From: an uncultured Neomegalonema sp.
GTDB lineage: Bacteria > Pseudomonadota > Alphaproteobacteria > Rhodobacterales > Rhodobacteraceae
Assembly (NCBI GenBank): GCA_937995735.1
Contig: CALKIZ010000085.1
Location: forward strand, 1-64,000
Direction: 5' to 3'
Length of the DNA stretch: 64,000 nt
Position numbers and translations under genes: made by a program. The stretch's first letter is position 1, and every line of letters starts with the position of its first letter. Of this stretch, positions 48,362 through 58,017 are shown one piece after another. The notes beneath the pieces were generated by a model. It did no database searches and was not told the origin of the DNA. It saw only the letters and a list, made by a program, of their open reading frames with translations.

Positions 48362-49368
48362 CCAGCCGTGGTAATCCGAACCAGACCATCGAGAGACGCC
48401 CGCGCTGCGCCGCTATCGATGCTTTGCGCCGCCAGTTCAGCCCCCTCACGCAAATCGCCTGCACGATCCGCGACAACCAAAGCGGCAGCAGCATTGAGGA
48501 TCGCCGCGTCCCGATAGGCACTTTTCTCGCTATCAAGCAACGCGGACAGCTTTTCGGCATTCGCCGCAGGGTCGCCCCCGACTATGGCTTCAAACGGATG
48601 TTCCGGTAATCCGGCATCTGCTGGCGATACGGTGAATTCTTTGATGACACCGCCGTCTAACGCGCAAACCTTAGAGGGTGCTGAAATGGCCAGCTCGTCC
48701 GTGCCATCTCCGCCATGTACCAGCCATGCTTTGGTCGTTCCGAGTGCGGCGAGCGTTTCAGCCATGGGCCGAATCCAATCGGCAGAGAATGCACCTGAAA
48801 GCTGCCGTTTTACACCAGCCGGATTGGTCAACGGACCGAGCAGGTTAAAGATCGTTCGGACCCCCATCTCCTGACGGATCGGCATAACATGGCGCATGGC
48901 TGAGTGATGGTTCGGCGCGGCCATATACCCGATATTTGCCTCTATGAGCGATGTCTCAATGGCCGGAACGCCAGTATCAAGATTAACCCCTAATGCCGTC
49001 AGCGCATCCGATGCGCCTGATTTTGATGAAAGAGCGCGATTGCCGTGCTTCGCGACCGGAACCCCTGCACCGGCAACGATCAACGCCGCCGCCGTCGAGA
49101 TGTTCAGCGTTCCTTTTCCATCGCCGCCAGTCCCAACAATATCCATCGCGTCATCAGGCGCATGAACCGGCAGAGCTTTTGCACGCATTACAGAGGCGGC
49201 AGCAGCAATTTCATCGACAGTCTCGCCGCGCATTCGCAAAGCCATCAAAAACCCGGCCCCCTGAGCCGGTGTAGACGAGCCGGACATAATCGCTTCAAAA
49301 GCATCGGCGGCTTCATCACGGGTCAGCGCGCGCTCGGTTGCGATCCCGATGAGGGGTTTCAACTCCAT
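48358..49368 (-). CDS. trpD: anthranilate phosphoribosyltransferase
   Basis: 336 aa. Joins anthranilate to PRPP. Seen: the PRPP-binding [14 protein letters not shown] loop, [17 protein letters not shown], the anthranilate-binding FLFAPNHH counterpart ([11 protein letters not shown]), and [14 protein letters not shown]. Its start overlaps the trpG stop by one base and its end overlaps ung by 4. Confidence 0.97.
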   Translation of the reverse strand: MELKPLIGIATERALTRDEAADAFEAIMSGSSTPAQGAGFLMALRMRGETVDEIAAAASVMRAKALPVHAPDDAMDIVGTGGDGKGTLNISTAAALIVAGAGVPVAKHGNRALSSKSGASDALTALGVNLDTGVPAIETSLIEANIGYMAAPNHHSAMRHVMPIRQEMGVRTIFNLLGPLTNPAGVKRQLSGAFSADWIRPMAETLAALGTTKAWLVHGGDGTDELAISAPSKVCALDGGVIKEFTVSPADAGLPEHPFEAIVGGDPAANAEKLSALLDSEKSAYRDAAILNAAAALVVADRAGDLREGAELAAQSIDSGAARASLDGLVRITTAG

Positions 49369-49943
49369 CAGGCTGCCTCCGCCATTTTGAGAAAGTTCGC
49401 CATGAGGGTTTTGCCATGCTCGCTACGGATACTCTCCGGGTGAAATTGCACTCCGTGAATCTGATAGTCCTTATGAGCAACGCCCATAATCGTTCCGTCC
49501 TCAGTCGTAGCGGTGACTTCAAGGCAGTCGGGTAATGTCTCCGGTTCGATGGTCAATGAATGATATCGCGTTGCCTCAAAACCATCGGGTATTTCACTGA
49601 AAATGCCGCTTCCTTGATGCGAAACTTTGCTGATTTTTCCGTGCATAATTGTATCGGCGCGGATAATTTTGCCGCCAAAAGCTTCGCCAATAGACTGATG
49701 GCCGAGACAAACGCCGAAAATCGGAATTTTTGATGCTGCTTCCCGAATCAGGTCGACGCATATGCCCGCACTGGCGGGGTCACAGGGTCCCGGAGAGAGA
49801 ACAATTGCGCTTGGGTTCGTGTCGATGGCTTCTTCAACGGTCAGCGTGTCATTGCGCACAACCCGCGTTTCCGCGCCTATCTCACCGAGATAATGCACGA
49901 GATTGTAGGTAAAACTGTCATAGTTATCGATCAACAGTAGCAT
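49368..49943 (-). CDS. trpG: anthranilate synthase component II (glutamine amidotransferase)
   Basis: 191 aa. Supplies ammonia from glutamine to TrpE. Seen: [18 protein letters not shown] start, VLSPGPCDP, the nucleophile Cys in [15 protein letters not shown] and the His/Glu dyad in GVQFHPESI. First gene of the trpG-trpD-ung-trpC run; it is divergent from the YibQ-like gene at 50020. It could also serve aminodeoxychorismate synthase, as many TrpG proteins do. Confidence 0.96.
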   Translation of the reverse strand: MLLLIDNYDSFTYNLVHYLGEIGAETRVVRNDTLTVEEAIDTNPSAIVLSPGPCDPASAGICVDLIREAASKIPIFGVCLGHQSIGEAFGGKIIRADTIMHGKISKVSHQGSGIFSEIPDGFEATRYHSLTIEPETLPDCLEVTATTEDGTIMGVAHKDYQIHGVQFHPESIRSEHGKTLMANFLKMAEAA

Positions 49944-50019
49944 GAATCAGGCTTCCCAAGCGCAAAATGCGTTGGCTTGTTAATGCGGTGGCAAGCCTCA
50001 CTGCGTCAAGGTCTGCACA

Positions 50020-50982
50020 ATGTTAACCAAGAAATCAAAATCAGTTGTTTCACTTGCCGGTCTGAATGCAAAGCCATTGATGGCTTTTGCCGGTGTTGCT
50101 CTGTGTGTCGTTGCCGGGGTTACAAGCGCGTTGAAACTTGACCACTTATCCCGCGAAGCCCTTGCGAGCAGGAATAATCAAGCTATTGAAAGTATTGTTT
50201 CTGCGGTTCCTTTTGAACAACCGGGTGTAGTCGTGGTCGGTTCAGGGGCGCTTTCCGATGCTCCGCGATGGCAGAGAAATGCCGCTACTTTCCCCGCGAA
50301 TGATCGCGCGCCGCGAATGGCAGTAATTGTGGTCGATTCGGGTTGGGGCATGGCACCGGCACTTAAGGCTTTGCAAATTCCTGCTCCGTTGACTTTTGCA
50401 ATCGCGCCAACGGCTGATTCTGCCAGTAAAACTGCGCTTGCCGCACGCAAGGCAGGGCGCGAGACTCTTTTATTGTTGCCGATGCAGTCTGAAAATCGAT
50501 TCGATACTTCTCCAAACCCCATCGCGATCAACACACCTGAGAATGAGTTAATGCGCCGCTTGAATTGGAATTTCTCTCAAATCGACGGGTATGTCGGGGT
50601 GATGAACCAATTCGGGGAAGCCGTTACACGCGATGCACCCACGATGCGCGCGGTCTTAGAGATTATCCAAAGCAAAGGCCTCAGCTTCATTGATACAAGG
50701 GCACATTCGGAGAGCATCGCCAGTGCTGTGGCGCGCCGCATGGGGATACCTGCTGGAGACCGGAATATTTCGGTTCAACCGGGCGCAAATGCTGAAGAGC
50801 TACGTGCCGAGCTGACGCAAGCTCTTCGCCATGCAGAAAAATGGGGCACAGCAATCATTACCGTTCCAGCCGAACATCGTATTGTGAAGGCATTGGAAGC
50901 ATGGACCGCAACCCTAAAATCAGATGTGAAAATCGCCCCGGTTTCCGCCGTTATCAAACGATTGCGCTCCGGACGAGGCTGA
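50020..50982 (+). CDS. divergent polysaccharide deacetylase (YibQ/DUF610-like)
   Basis: 320 aa. One N-terminal membrane anchor (PLMAFAGVALCVVAGVTSAL) and a periplasmic NodB-like barrel (RMAVIVVDSGWG; PLTFAIAP; ETLLLLPMQ; GYVGVMNQFGEA; GLSFIDTRAHSES). The place of the usual metal-binding D-D pair (IDDLG in YibQ) reads D-S, and the NNHMGS-like loop reads MNQFGE, so catalytic activity is doubtful. YibQ-like genes occur near trpE/trpG in related bacteria (recalled, not checked). Here it is on the opposite strand to the trp genes and splits the trpE side from the trpGDC side. Confidence 0.75.
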   Translation: MLTKKSKSVVSLAGLNAKPLMAFAGVALCVVAGVTSALKLDHLSREALASRNNQAIESIVSAVPFEQPGVVVVGSGALSDAPRWQRNAATFPANDRAPRMAVIVVDSGWGMAPALKALQIPAPLTFAIAPTADSASKTALAARKAGRETLLLLPMQSENRFDTSPNPIAINTPENELMRRLNWNFSQIDGYVGVMNQFGEAVTRDAPTMRAVLEIIQSKGLSFIDTRAHSESIASAVARRMGIPAGDRNISVQPGANAEELRAELTQALRHAEKWGTAIITVPAEHRIVKALEAWTATLKSDVKIAPVSAVIKRLRSGRG

Positions 50983-51207
50983 ACCTTCAGAGTTTCTGTT
51001 GCGGGTGTTTTACTTTCGAACCTAGAAGAAGGTTGCGGTCACCGGAATGGCCGGGACGATGGCTCTTTTTGTGACCAAAATTTGTGGCCGGACTTTATGA
51101 GCGATTGTGCTTGAGGTGGTTAATTTACTGGTTGAATTTAGAATTTTTAATCAGCCCTAATAGTCGTTTAGGGTATCAGAGAACAGTGCATATATAGCTC
51201 GTAAGCA
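50983..51207. other. gap between the converging YibQ-like and ATPase genes
   Basis: About 225 bases between two stop codons. I see no gene, RNA or clear terminator; a GGTTGCGGTCACCGGAATGG segment near 51030-51050 is not structured enough to call. Confidence 0.35.
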
Positions 51208-52377
51208 TTATGATTGGCGACGCATAAATTCTGCAAAAAGTGGAACTGAAAAACCAAGAAAACCATGCTCAGTGCTGTAAATCATCCCTTTCGAGATAGT
51301 GTTGGCACGAACTGGACCTAGCGAAGACAGTTTTTTATTTAAAGCCGCTGCAATATCGTTCATAGCGTAAGGCCCATTCCCTAGTGCAGCCATAGCCTTT
51401 ACGAACTCTGTTTCCTTCGGGGTTAGTCTGTCGAGACGAACTCGAAAGAAGCCCTCGTCGAGTGATGCGAGGGTTTCAGTATAGGCGGTGTCTACATCTT
51501 GTTTAGTGATTTCTGGGCCGACGGCATTGTTCCATGCAATGGACGACCACTCCTGTAGAAAAAATGGATAACCCTGCGTCTTAGTTACAATTTCCGTGAG
51601 CGCATCTGACGAGATAGAAGATTTTTCTTCAATAATAGGTTTTTCCACAGCTTGTTCTGCGGATGCTTGGTCTAATGCGCCTACATTCGGAAAAAGGAAC
51701 AGCCGCTCCGAGTAAGATTTTGCCTCTCCGGCTAGGCGTGCAATTTGTGGAAGTCCAGCGCCAAACATTATAATGGGCAGGCCTGCTTGTGACATTCTAT
51801 GGATTGCTACGATACAAGCGGACAGGTCAGGTTCCGACAGGTATTGAACTTCGTCGATCAGTAGAACCCATCCTTTGCCTCCAGCTTCTGCGGCTTTCCC
51901 AATTGCGGTAAAAAGATCCGGAAGGTCGAATTGAATATCACCACTATCCGCAAGTCCAGGTTCTGGTTCCACGCCAATTTCTGCGCCAGCCACTTGAATA
52001 TTGAATATTGATGCGAAGCCGCGAAGCCCTCTGAGTGCACGTGCGGCGAGTTGCTTTGCGGCTGCTATTCCTGACAGTGCGCGCAATACCTTTCGCATTT
52101 CAGGGTAAAGTAGGCGCGCGAGACTCTGATGTTCTGGGGCTTCTATCTTTGAGATATAGTAGCCTTGATCTTCCGCTATCCGGCCAATCTCATTTAATAG
52201 GACGGTCTTTCCGGTTCCTCGTAATCCGAGAAGCATCATTGATCTGGCATTTCGACCAAGCAAAGCGCGGCCACATGCGATCTTAGCATCATCTAAAATG
52301 TGATCACGTCCTGCCATCTCAGGAGGTTTACTTCCTGCTCCGGGGGCAAAGGGATTACGATATGGGTCCATCGTCAT
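51208..52377 (-). CDS. orphan ORC/AAA-type ATPase with winged-helix tail
   Basis: 389 aa. Seen: the family start MDPYRNPFAPGAGSKPPEMAGRD, Walker A GLRGTGKT (51-58), Walker B VLLIDEVQYL (171-180), sensor-like IIMFGAGLPQIARLAGEAKSYSERL, then the lid (TKTQGYPFFLQEW) and a winged helix (ANTISKGMIYSTEHGFLGFSVPLFAEFMRR). This is a widespread bacterial ATPase family with Orc1/Cdc6-like layout; its function is unknown and it often stands alone, as here. It interrupts the trp gene block between trpE and trpG. A strongly AT-rich segment lies upstream. Confidence 0.82.
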   Translation of the reverse strand: MTMDPYRNPFAPGAGSKPPEMAGRDHILDDAKIACGRALLGRNARSMMLLGLRGTGKTVLLNEIGRIAEDQGYYISKIEAPEHQSLARLLYPEMRKVLRALSGIAAAKQLAARALRGLRGFASIFNIQVAGAEIGVEPEPGLADSGDIQFDLPDLFTAIGKAAEAGGKGWVLLIDEVQYLSEPDLSACIVAIHRMSQAGLPIIMFGAGLPQIARLAGEAKSYSERLFLFPNVGALDQASAEQAVEKPIIEEKSSISSDALTEIVTKTQGYPFFLQEWSSIAWNNAVGPEITKQDVDTAYTETLASLDEGFFRVRLDRLTPKETEFVKAMAALGNGPYAMNDIAAALNKKLSSLGPVRANTISKGMIYSTEHGFLGFSVPLFAEFMRRQS

Positions 52378-52646
52378 ACTCCTTAATATAGATAATCCTA
52401 GTCATTTATAATATAATATAAATTCAAAAGCTATATATTATTATATATTGTTATATAACGCTTAAAGACAAAGGGTTTCAGTTATGGATTATTGAGGTAG
52501 TCTTGTCCAAAATATCAAAAATTAGAATGACTAAGCACTTTTGGTGGCAATTGCTTATCAAAATCAAAACAGAGTTTCCGCAGGGTTTTGGTCAGCCTAT
52601 TTTGCTGACTTCTGGCCAAGTCTCCACCTCCCCCCAAGAAACCGCT
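52378..52646. other. AT-rich region between the ATPase gene and trpE
   Basis: About 270 bases. The part at 52395-52460 is almost pure A/T (TATAATATAATATAAATTC and similar), unlike the rest of the window, and lies just before the ATPase start. The remainder up to the trpE stop has no credible gene; a 70-codon plus-strand ORF overlaps trpE and is rejected. Confidence 0.5.
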
Positions 52647-54182
52647 TTAGCGATTTCCTCTTACGGTTTCTGCGAGTTTTACCGCATCTTCGGCGGCGCG
52701 GAACAATGCTTTTGATTTGTTGACGGTTTCTATCCGTTCTGCCTCAGGATCGGAGTCCCAAACGACGCCGCCGCCAGCCTGCACATACATTGCGCCGTCT
52801 TTGACAACGGCGGTCCGTAAGGCAATCGCGGTATCCATACCGCCATCGGCGCTGAAATAGCCAACACCGCCAGCATAGATGCCTCGTTTTTCCGTCTCTA
52901 ATTCGTTGATAATCTCCATCGCCCTAATTTTAGGAGCGCCGGAGACGGTTCCTGCGGGCAGCCCCGCTAACAGAGCGTCAACGACATCCACATCATCCCG
53001 GATTTCGCCTTCGACATTCGAGACGATGTGCATGACATGGCTATAGTGCTCGACAACGAATTGCTCGGTCGGCTTTACCGTTCCGATCTTTGCAACACGC
53101 CCGACATCGTTGCGACCAAGGTCAAGCAACATCAGGTGTTCCGCGCGTTCTTTCGGATCGCCCAATAGATCCTCTTCCAGCGCAACATCCTCTTGCGGCG
53201 TTGCCCCGCGAGGCCGCGTTCCTGCGATTGGGCGCACGGTGACTGTGCCATCGCGCAGCCGCACCAGAATTTCCGGGCTGGCTCCGACAATCTGGAAACC
53301 GCCAAAATCAAGGAAGTACATATACGGGGACGGGTTCGTGCGTCTCAGCGAGCGGTAGAGCGAAAATGGCGGCAGGGCGAATGGCTTTTTCCAGCGTTGA
53401 GAGGGGACGACCTGAAAAATATCTCCCGCAGCAATAAACTCGCGCGCGTGTTCGACATTCGCGCGGTATTGATCCTCAGTGGTGTTCGAGACGGCCTCGC
53501 CATCAAGCGCGCCCTCTGGCAGTCGGGGTTCCGGAGGTAAGGCCCGATTCATATCGTCGATTGTATCCGCCAGCCGCTCAGCTGCGCGTGAATAAGCGGC
53601 TCTTGCATCCACACCGGATTGAGGCCGGATCGGTGTAACAATCGTCACCATGTCGGCAACATTGTCGATAATGGCGATAAGGGTTGGCCTTGTTAAAATT
53701 GCATCGGGCAAGCCAAGCGGGTCGGGGTTCGGTTCCGGTAGCTTTTCGACGTGGCGGATCATGTCATAGCCAAGATAGCCAAACACACCCGCAGCCATCG
53801 GGGGTAGGGATACCGGCAAGTCGATAGCGCTTTCCCGCAACAGGCTCCGTAGGCTGTCGAGAGGTGGCTGTGCGTCAGTTTCAAACGCTGTTTCGTCCCA
53901 ACGCGCAGAACGATTGACCTCGACCACATCGCCCCGGCAACGCCAGATTAAATCCGGTTTCAAGCCTATCACTGAATACCGGCCACGGTTCTCGCCACCG
54001 GTGACAGATTCAAGTAGAAATGTATCCCGGCGTCCTTGGCCGAGTTTGAGCATCAGGGAAACCGGCGTGTCGGTATCAGCCACCCGCCGGGTCCAAAGAA
54101 CCTGACTTTCCCCTCGGTCGTACTTTACCGCGAATTCGGCAAAATGCGGTTCTATCAGCACGCGATTAGTACCCACCACCAT
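52647..54182 (-). CDS. trpE: anthranilate synthase component I
   Basis: 511 aa. Makes anthranilate from chorismate. Seen: the tryptophan-feedback region FLLESVTGGENRGRYSVIG, and the catalytic part (PSPYMYFLDFGGFQIVGASPEILVR; RPIAGTRPRGATPQED; LLDLGRNDVGRVAK; PAGTVSGAPKIRAMEII; YAGGVGYFSADGGMDTAIALR). The ATG at 54182 is preferred; it makes the gene overlap ppiD by 17 bases. The longer ORF start at 54296 would add 38 residues antisense to nothing useful and not TrpE-like. No trp leader peptide can be seen because ppiD runs directly into the gene. Confidence 0.96.
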   Translation of the reverse strand: MVVGTNRVLIEPHFAEFAVKYDRGESQVLWTRRVADTDTPVSLMLKLGQGRRDTFLLESVTGGENRGRYSVIGLKPDLIWRCRGDVVEVNRSARWDETAFETDAQPPLDSLRSLLRESAIDLPVSLPPMAAGVFGYLGYDMIRHVEKLPEPNPDPLGLPDAILTRPTLIAIIDNVADMVTIVTPIRPQSGVDARAAYSRAAERLADTIDDMNRALPPEPRLPEGALDGEAVSNTTEDQYRANVEHAREFIAAGDIFQVVPSQRWKKPFALPPFSLYRSLRRTNPSPYMYFLDFGGFQIVGASPEILVRLRDGTVTVRPIAGTRPRGATPQEDVALEEDLLGDPKERAEHLMLLDLGRNDVGRVAKIGTVKPTEQFVVEHYSHVMHIVSNVEGEIRDDVDVVDALLAGLPAGTVSGAPKIRAMEIINELETEKRGIYAGGVGYFSADGGMDTAIALRTAVVKDGAMYVQAGGGVVWDSDPEAERIETVNKSKALFRAAEDAVKLAETVRGNR

Positions 54183-56097
54183 GGCCACCGCCGTAGCCAC
54201 CATAACCACCACCAGGGTTTGTGAAGACCGCGTCGATTGCTTGTTGATTTGTTTGTATGGGGTGGCGGCTTCTTGCCGTCCGCGTGAATTGATCAACGAA
54301 ATCTTGTGCTAAACGCGCTGCGTAGCCCTCGGTTGAGCGATCAATCGCGGTGATATCTTCTTCGGATGTCGCGGGCACGATCTCGGTAATAATCCCAACA
54401 ACACGGTTTAAGCTGTCCGAAGACTCGCCTTGGAGAGCATTGCCTTGCTCAGCTTCGAAAATCTCGCCGAGAAGCTCAACTGAAAGCCCTAGAGAGCGGT
54501 CTGTACGTGTGCCGGGGCCAGCAGATTTGACGTCTAGGTCGAGTTCTTTGGCAAGTTCTACAAGGTCGCCTCCGCCATTTAGCTCCTCGACATAGCTTGC
54601 CATCAGCTTTTCGAGGGCTTTTTCACGTTCCGAAACTTCCCATGCACCTGAAACCTGATCTTTGATTGTATCAAGGGGGCGTAAGGCTGCTTCGGTGATC
54701 TCCTCGACTTTCAGCGAGAAGTAATCGCCTGTCGTGCCTTCGATCAAAATAGGTTCTTCGCCAACATCGGTCGCAAAAATGCGTTCAAGAAACTCAGGAT
54801 CATCCGGCAGATCTACAACTCGGTCGCCATTTTCATCGCGGCCTGTAGCATCAATGGCAAGGATTTCAGCATATCTTGCGCCTGATTGTTCGGCTGCTTC
54901 TTTCAAAGATGATCCACCTGCGAGTTGATCGTCGAGATCGACGGAGCGTTCCGGGACGAGTTGCCGTGCTTCGGTCGTTGTGAGTTCTTCTTTCAGGTCA
55001 TCTTTCGCATCTTCGAAGGTTACGACTGTTCGTGGTTCAATGGAGAGAATATTCAGCAAAGACCAACCAAGTGCCGTTCCGACAGGCTCTAAAAGGCCCG
55101 GTTCTGTAGGTGCAAATGCAGCATCGGAGAGGGCGCCGGGCAATCCTTCTTTGGTTTGAATCCCTAGTGATACGTCTTGGGCGCTCAGGCCCCGTGTTTC
55201 AGCGAGTTTTGCAAAAGGTTCGCCATCGGCAATTTTCTTGGCGGCTTCTTTTGCTTCCTCTTCGGTATCAAAGACGATTTGTTCGACACGGCGTCGTTCT
55301 GGTGTTGTGTAGGCGTCTATACGTGAGTTGTATTCTACTTTCAGATCTTGCTCTGATTTTTCCAGACCTGCTGCCACGTCTTTGACAGTCAAGGCAACAT
55401 AGGAAACCTTGCGGAATTCCGGTGCTGTGAACAGAACGGCATTTTCTTGGTGGAATGTTGCGAGTTGATCTTCTGTCGGTTCGCCGGGGTCGTCAACATC
55501 TGATGGCCCTAACGTGATGTAATCGAACGCGCGCTTTTCGTTTCTGTATTTGTAGAGCGCTTCAGCCAGTGTTCGTGGCGCAGTCGTGCCAGTCCCGATG
55601 GATTGCAACAAAGCGTCGCGGGCCAAATCACGGCGGATATTTTCTTCAAACTCGTTCTGGCGGAGGTAGTTGCGCTGTAAGTTTGCATCATAGGCGGTAC
55701 GATCAAACTTTCCGTACGCATCTTGAAACTGAGGAAATTCCATGATTGCCGTACTTACGGCCTCATCCGATGCATCAAGGCCGAGAGCATTCGCCTCTTC
55801 ACTCAAAGCTGTTTCCGTTGCCATTTGATCGAGTACGATGCGGTCAAACCCGCTGCGGCGGGCATCCTCAGGGGTCAGACTAGCGCCCGTTGTGGAGCGG
55901 AGTGCTTGTAGGCGGCCCTCGAATGTTCTTGCAAAGTCTTGAACTTGGATTTCCGCGTTTCCGACTTTGGCGGCGACAGTCTGTGTTCGGGCGGCAAATA
56001 CACCCTCAAGCCCCCATGCCGCAAATGCCACGACCAGTAACCCAAGGAGGATTTTTGCACCTATTGAGCCAACGGAGTTTCGCATCGAGTTGAGCAT
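54166..56097 (-). CDS. ppiD: periplasmic peptidyl-prolyl isomerase, PpiD/SurA-like
   Basis: About 643 aa. One N-terminal membrane anchor (GAKILLGLLVVAFAAWGLEG), a SurA-N-like chaperone domain (residues ~40-230), a parvulin-type rotamase region (about 250-350; RRRVEQIVFDTEEEAKEAAKKI), and a long C-terminal domain. The parvulin core looks weak, as in many PpiD proteins, so chaperone action may dominate. The C-terminus is an unusual glycine/tyrosine tail (NPGGGYGGYGGGHGGGY). The start at 56097 (MLNSMRNSVGS) is preferred over 56163. It is followed, with overlap, by trpE, an order also seen in Rhodobacterales. Confidence 0.9.
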   Translation of the reverse strand: MLNSMRNSVGSIGAKILLGLLVVAFAAWGLEGVFAARTQTVAAKVGNAEIQVQDFARTFEGRLQALRSTTGASLTPEDARRSGFDRIVLDQMATETALSEEANALGLDASDEAVSTAIMEFPQFQDAYGKFDRTAYDANLQRNYLRQNEFEENIRRDLARDALLQSIGTGTTAPRTLAEALYKYRNEKRAFDYITLGPSDVDDPGEPTEDQLATFHQENAVLFTAPEFRKVSYVALTVKDVAAGLEKSEQDLKVEYNSRIDAYTTPERRRVEQIVFDTEEEAKEAAKKIADGEPFAKLAETRGLSAQDVSLGIQTKEGLPGALSDAAFAPTEPGLLEPVGTALGWSLLNILSIEPRTVVTFEDAKDDLKEELTTTEARQLVPERSVDLDDQLAGGSSLKEAAEQSGARYAEILAIDATGRDENGDRVVDLPDDPEFLERIFATDVGEEPILIEGTTGDYFSLKVEEITEAALRPLDTIKDQVSGAWEVSEREKALEKLMASYVEELNGGGDLVELAKELDLDVKSAGPGTRTDRSLGLSVELLGEIFEAEQGNALQGESSDSLNRVVGIITEIVPATSEEDITAIDRSTEGYAARLAQDFVDQFTRTARSRHPIQTNQQAIDAVFTNPGGGYGGYGGGHGGGY

Positions 56098-56394
56098 TTT
56101 TCGTTTCCGCAAATGAGAGTGCGGCGGTTTTCCCGCGCGCTTTGGGTGGGACAATAAGAACATGATGGAACAGGTGCAATACTAAGACTTATCGCATTCC
56201 CGCGAGAGAGGTAAATTGCCATCCCTTTGCCGTAAACATTATGGTAAGCGTCACGAGAATTGTTAAAGACTAATTAATGTGAAATGAGATCATATCGGAT
56301 AGGAGAACGCACTAGAAGGCCCACAACCAAGGCTTTTGCGTTCAATTTACTTGCGGTTCGAGGTTGGCGATGCATCAAAAGGTAGTGGTCATCT

Positions 56395-58008
56395 ATGCGT
56401 GACAATCTCGTTGAAAAGGTTTTCGAATGGGATTTGACATGTAGCCCAGAAGCCTTGTGGCCATTAATATCTGATACTGCACGCATGAACGAGGCCCTGG
56501 GCCAACCACGCTATAACATCAGCGAGACCTTTGACGGCGATAGCATCCGACGACGCTATGGCGAGATGATTGAGGATGGTAACCGCGTCCGCTGGGAAGA
56601 ACCGCCTTACGAATGGGTTGAAAATGGTTGGTGGCGGTGGCGTCGCTTTTATGAAGAGGGACCATTGCGCGAGACGGGTGGTATCTTGATGCTGATGCCG
56701 GGGGAATCCGGCGGTACGCATATCCACTATACTCTACATGTCGAACCCAACGGCGCGCTTGGCCGAATGCTTGTCGCGTCTGGACACTTAAAGCTCGCAG
56801 CGCGGTCATTTCGAAAATTTACGGTAAAACTGGACGAATATTGCCGAAAACCATTCGGGGAATTTTACTCGAATTATGCGTCGCTTTCTACGAAGACGAA
56901 ATCTCCAAATTTACCAAAGGCCAAAAACGCGGAGGCAAAACTGTTAACGCAGTTTGCAGAATGGCTTACTGTTGCGCCAAGAGCTGATCGTGTTGATCTG
57001 CGTTCTAAACGCCTTGCGAGATGCCTCAATGTTTCTGAGCCAGAGGCATTACGTGCGTGCCTTCGTGCAGTAAAATCCGGCGATTTAACGCTGCGCTACC
57101 TTGCGTTATGTTCCGTATGCCGTGCATCGGCGATTGAGGTTGGCTCCCTTGCAGAAATTCCAACTCTTATGGCCTGTCGACGTTGTGGAGCGGGCTATCA
57201 CCGCGACCTTTCTCAATCGGTTGAAATATTGTTTTCGGTTGCAGATGCCAATGATGGCAGCGGTAAATATTGCAGTAGTGGTCCTCACAGTGCGCCTCAC
57301 GTGCTCGTTCAGCAAAATTTGGGAGCAATGGAACGACGTGATCTTGAATATAAACTGTCACCTGGAACTTATGTTGTCCGAGCGGTTGACGGCCCCGTCT
57401 CCGAAGTCTTTGAGATCAAAGAACCGGGCGGCATCCATGTTACGCTGACAAATACCATCTCGGTCGCTGCGCATGAAAACGGTTCGGTCATTGAGAATCA
57501 CAGCAAACGTGAATTCACCGTAACGATTGAACGAAGTGAATGGCATGAAGACGCTTTGTCAGTCGCGAACGTCCTCTCCGAGCAGTGTTATCATGATCTC
57601 TTGCCTGAAGAGATGTTGCCGGATGGGGATTCTGCCTCGATTGATTTTGGTGTCGTCTTGGCGATTGGTGATCTTTCAGGTCCGATATCCGAATATGATA
57701 ATGGGGCGATTATTGAGCATGGAGGAGGGCACATATTGCTGTTCTTCACGTCTGTAAAGCGCGCCGTTGGTGTAGCGGGAAAGCTGGTCAAAGCGCACCC
57801 GGAAGCCCGCTTGGCTTTGGATTGCGGGCCAATGACGGTTTCAACACTGAGCGGGCATATGAGATATATCGGTACGATACCTGATACAGCGCGATCCCTG
57901 TGCCTTAGCGGGCATCGCGGCGTTATAGGAACGTCACAGCGAATGAACGAGGCACTTCTCGAATCTTCGGTGTCATTGCCTGCTTCCGCGCTGATTAAAG
58001 CCCGATAG
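56395..58008 (+). CDS. SRPBCC-DUF5939 protein with degenerate adenylate cyclase-like C-terminus
   Basis: 537 aa, apparently soluble. Residues ~1-155 form an SRPBCC (START-like) ligand-binding domain. Residues ~180-410 match DUF5939, with its zinc-ribbon cysteines CSVC (239-242) and CRRC (261-264). In relatives this pair leads into a class III nucleotide cyclase. Here residues ~416-525 still resemble one (DFGVVLAIGDLSG; EHGGGHILLFF; DCGPMTVSTLSGHMRYIG; PDTARSL) but about 25-30 residues between the first two motifs are missing, the KTIGD metal-binding Asp is gone and the catalytic Asn-Arg motif is lost. A pseudocyclase is the best reading. The gene is intact, so the protein may sense a ligand. 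Confidence 0.8.
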   Translation: MRDNLVEKVFEWDLTCSPEALWPLISDTARMNEALGQPRYNISETFDGDSIRRRYGEMIEDGNRVRWEEPPYEWVENGWWRWRRFYEEGPLRETGGILMLMPGESGGTHIHYTLHVEPNGALGRMLVASGHLKLAARSFRKFTVKLDEYCRKPFGEFYSNYASLSTKTKSPNLPKAKNAEAKLLTQFAEWLTVAPRADRVDLRSKRLARCLNVSEPEALRACLRAVKSGDLTLRYLALCSVCRASAIEVGSLAEIPTLMACRRCGAGYHRDLSQSVEILFSVADANDGSGKYCSSGPHSAPHVLVQQNLGAMERRDLEYKLSPGTYVVRAVDGPVSEVFEIKEPGGIHVTLTNTISVAAHENGSVIENHSKREFTVTIERSEWHEDALSVANVLSEQCYHDLLPEEMLPDGDSASIDFGVVLAIGDLSGPISEYDNGAIIEHGGGHILLFFTSVKRAVGVAGKLVKAHPEARLALDCGPMTVSTLSGHMRYIGTIPDTARSLCLSGHRGVIGTSQRMNEALLESSVSLPASALIKAR

Positions 58009-58017
58009 CCAAATAAT

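Noticed and set aside
52503-52715. A 70-codon plus-strand ORF between the ATPase gene and trpE.
   Set aside because: Its second half is antisense to trpE; no ribosome site or recognisable features.
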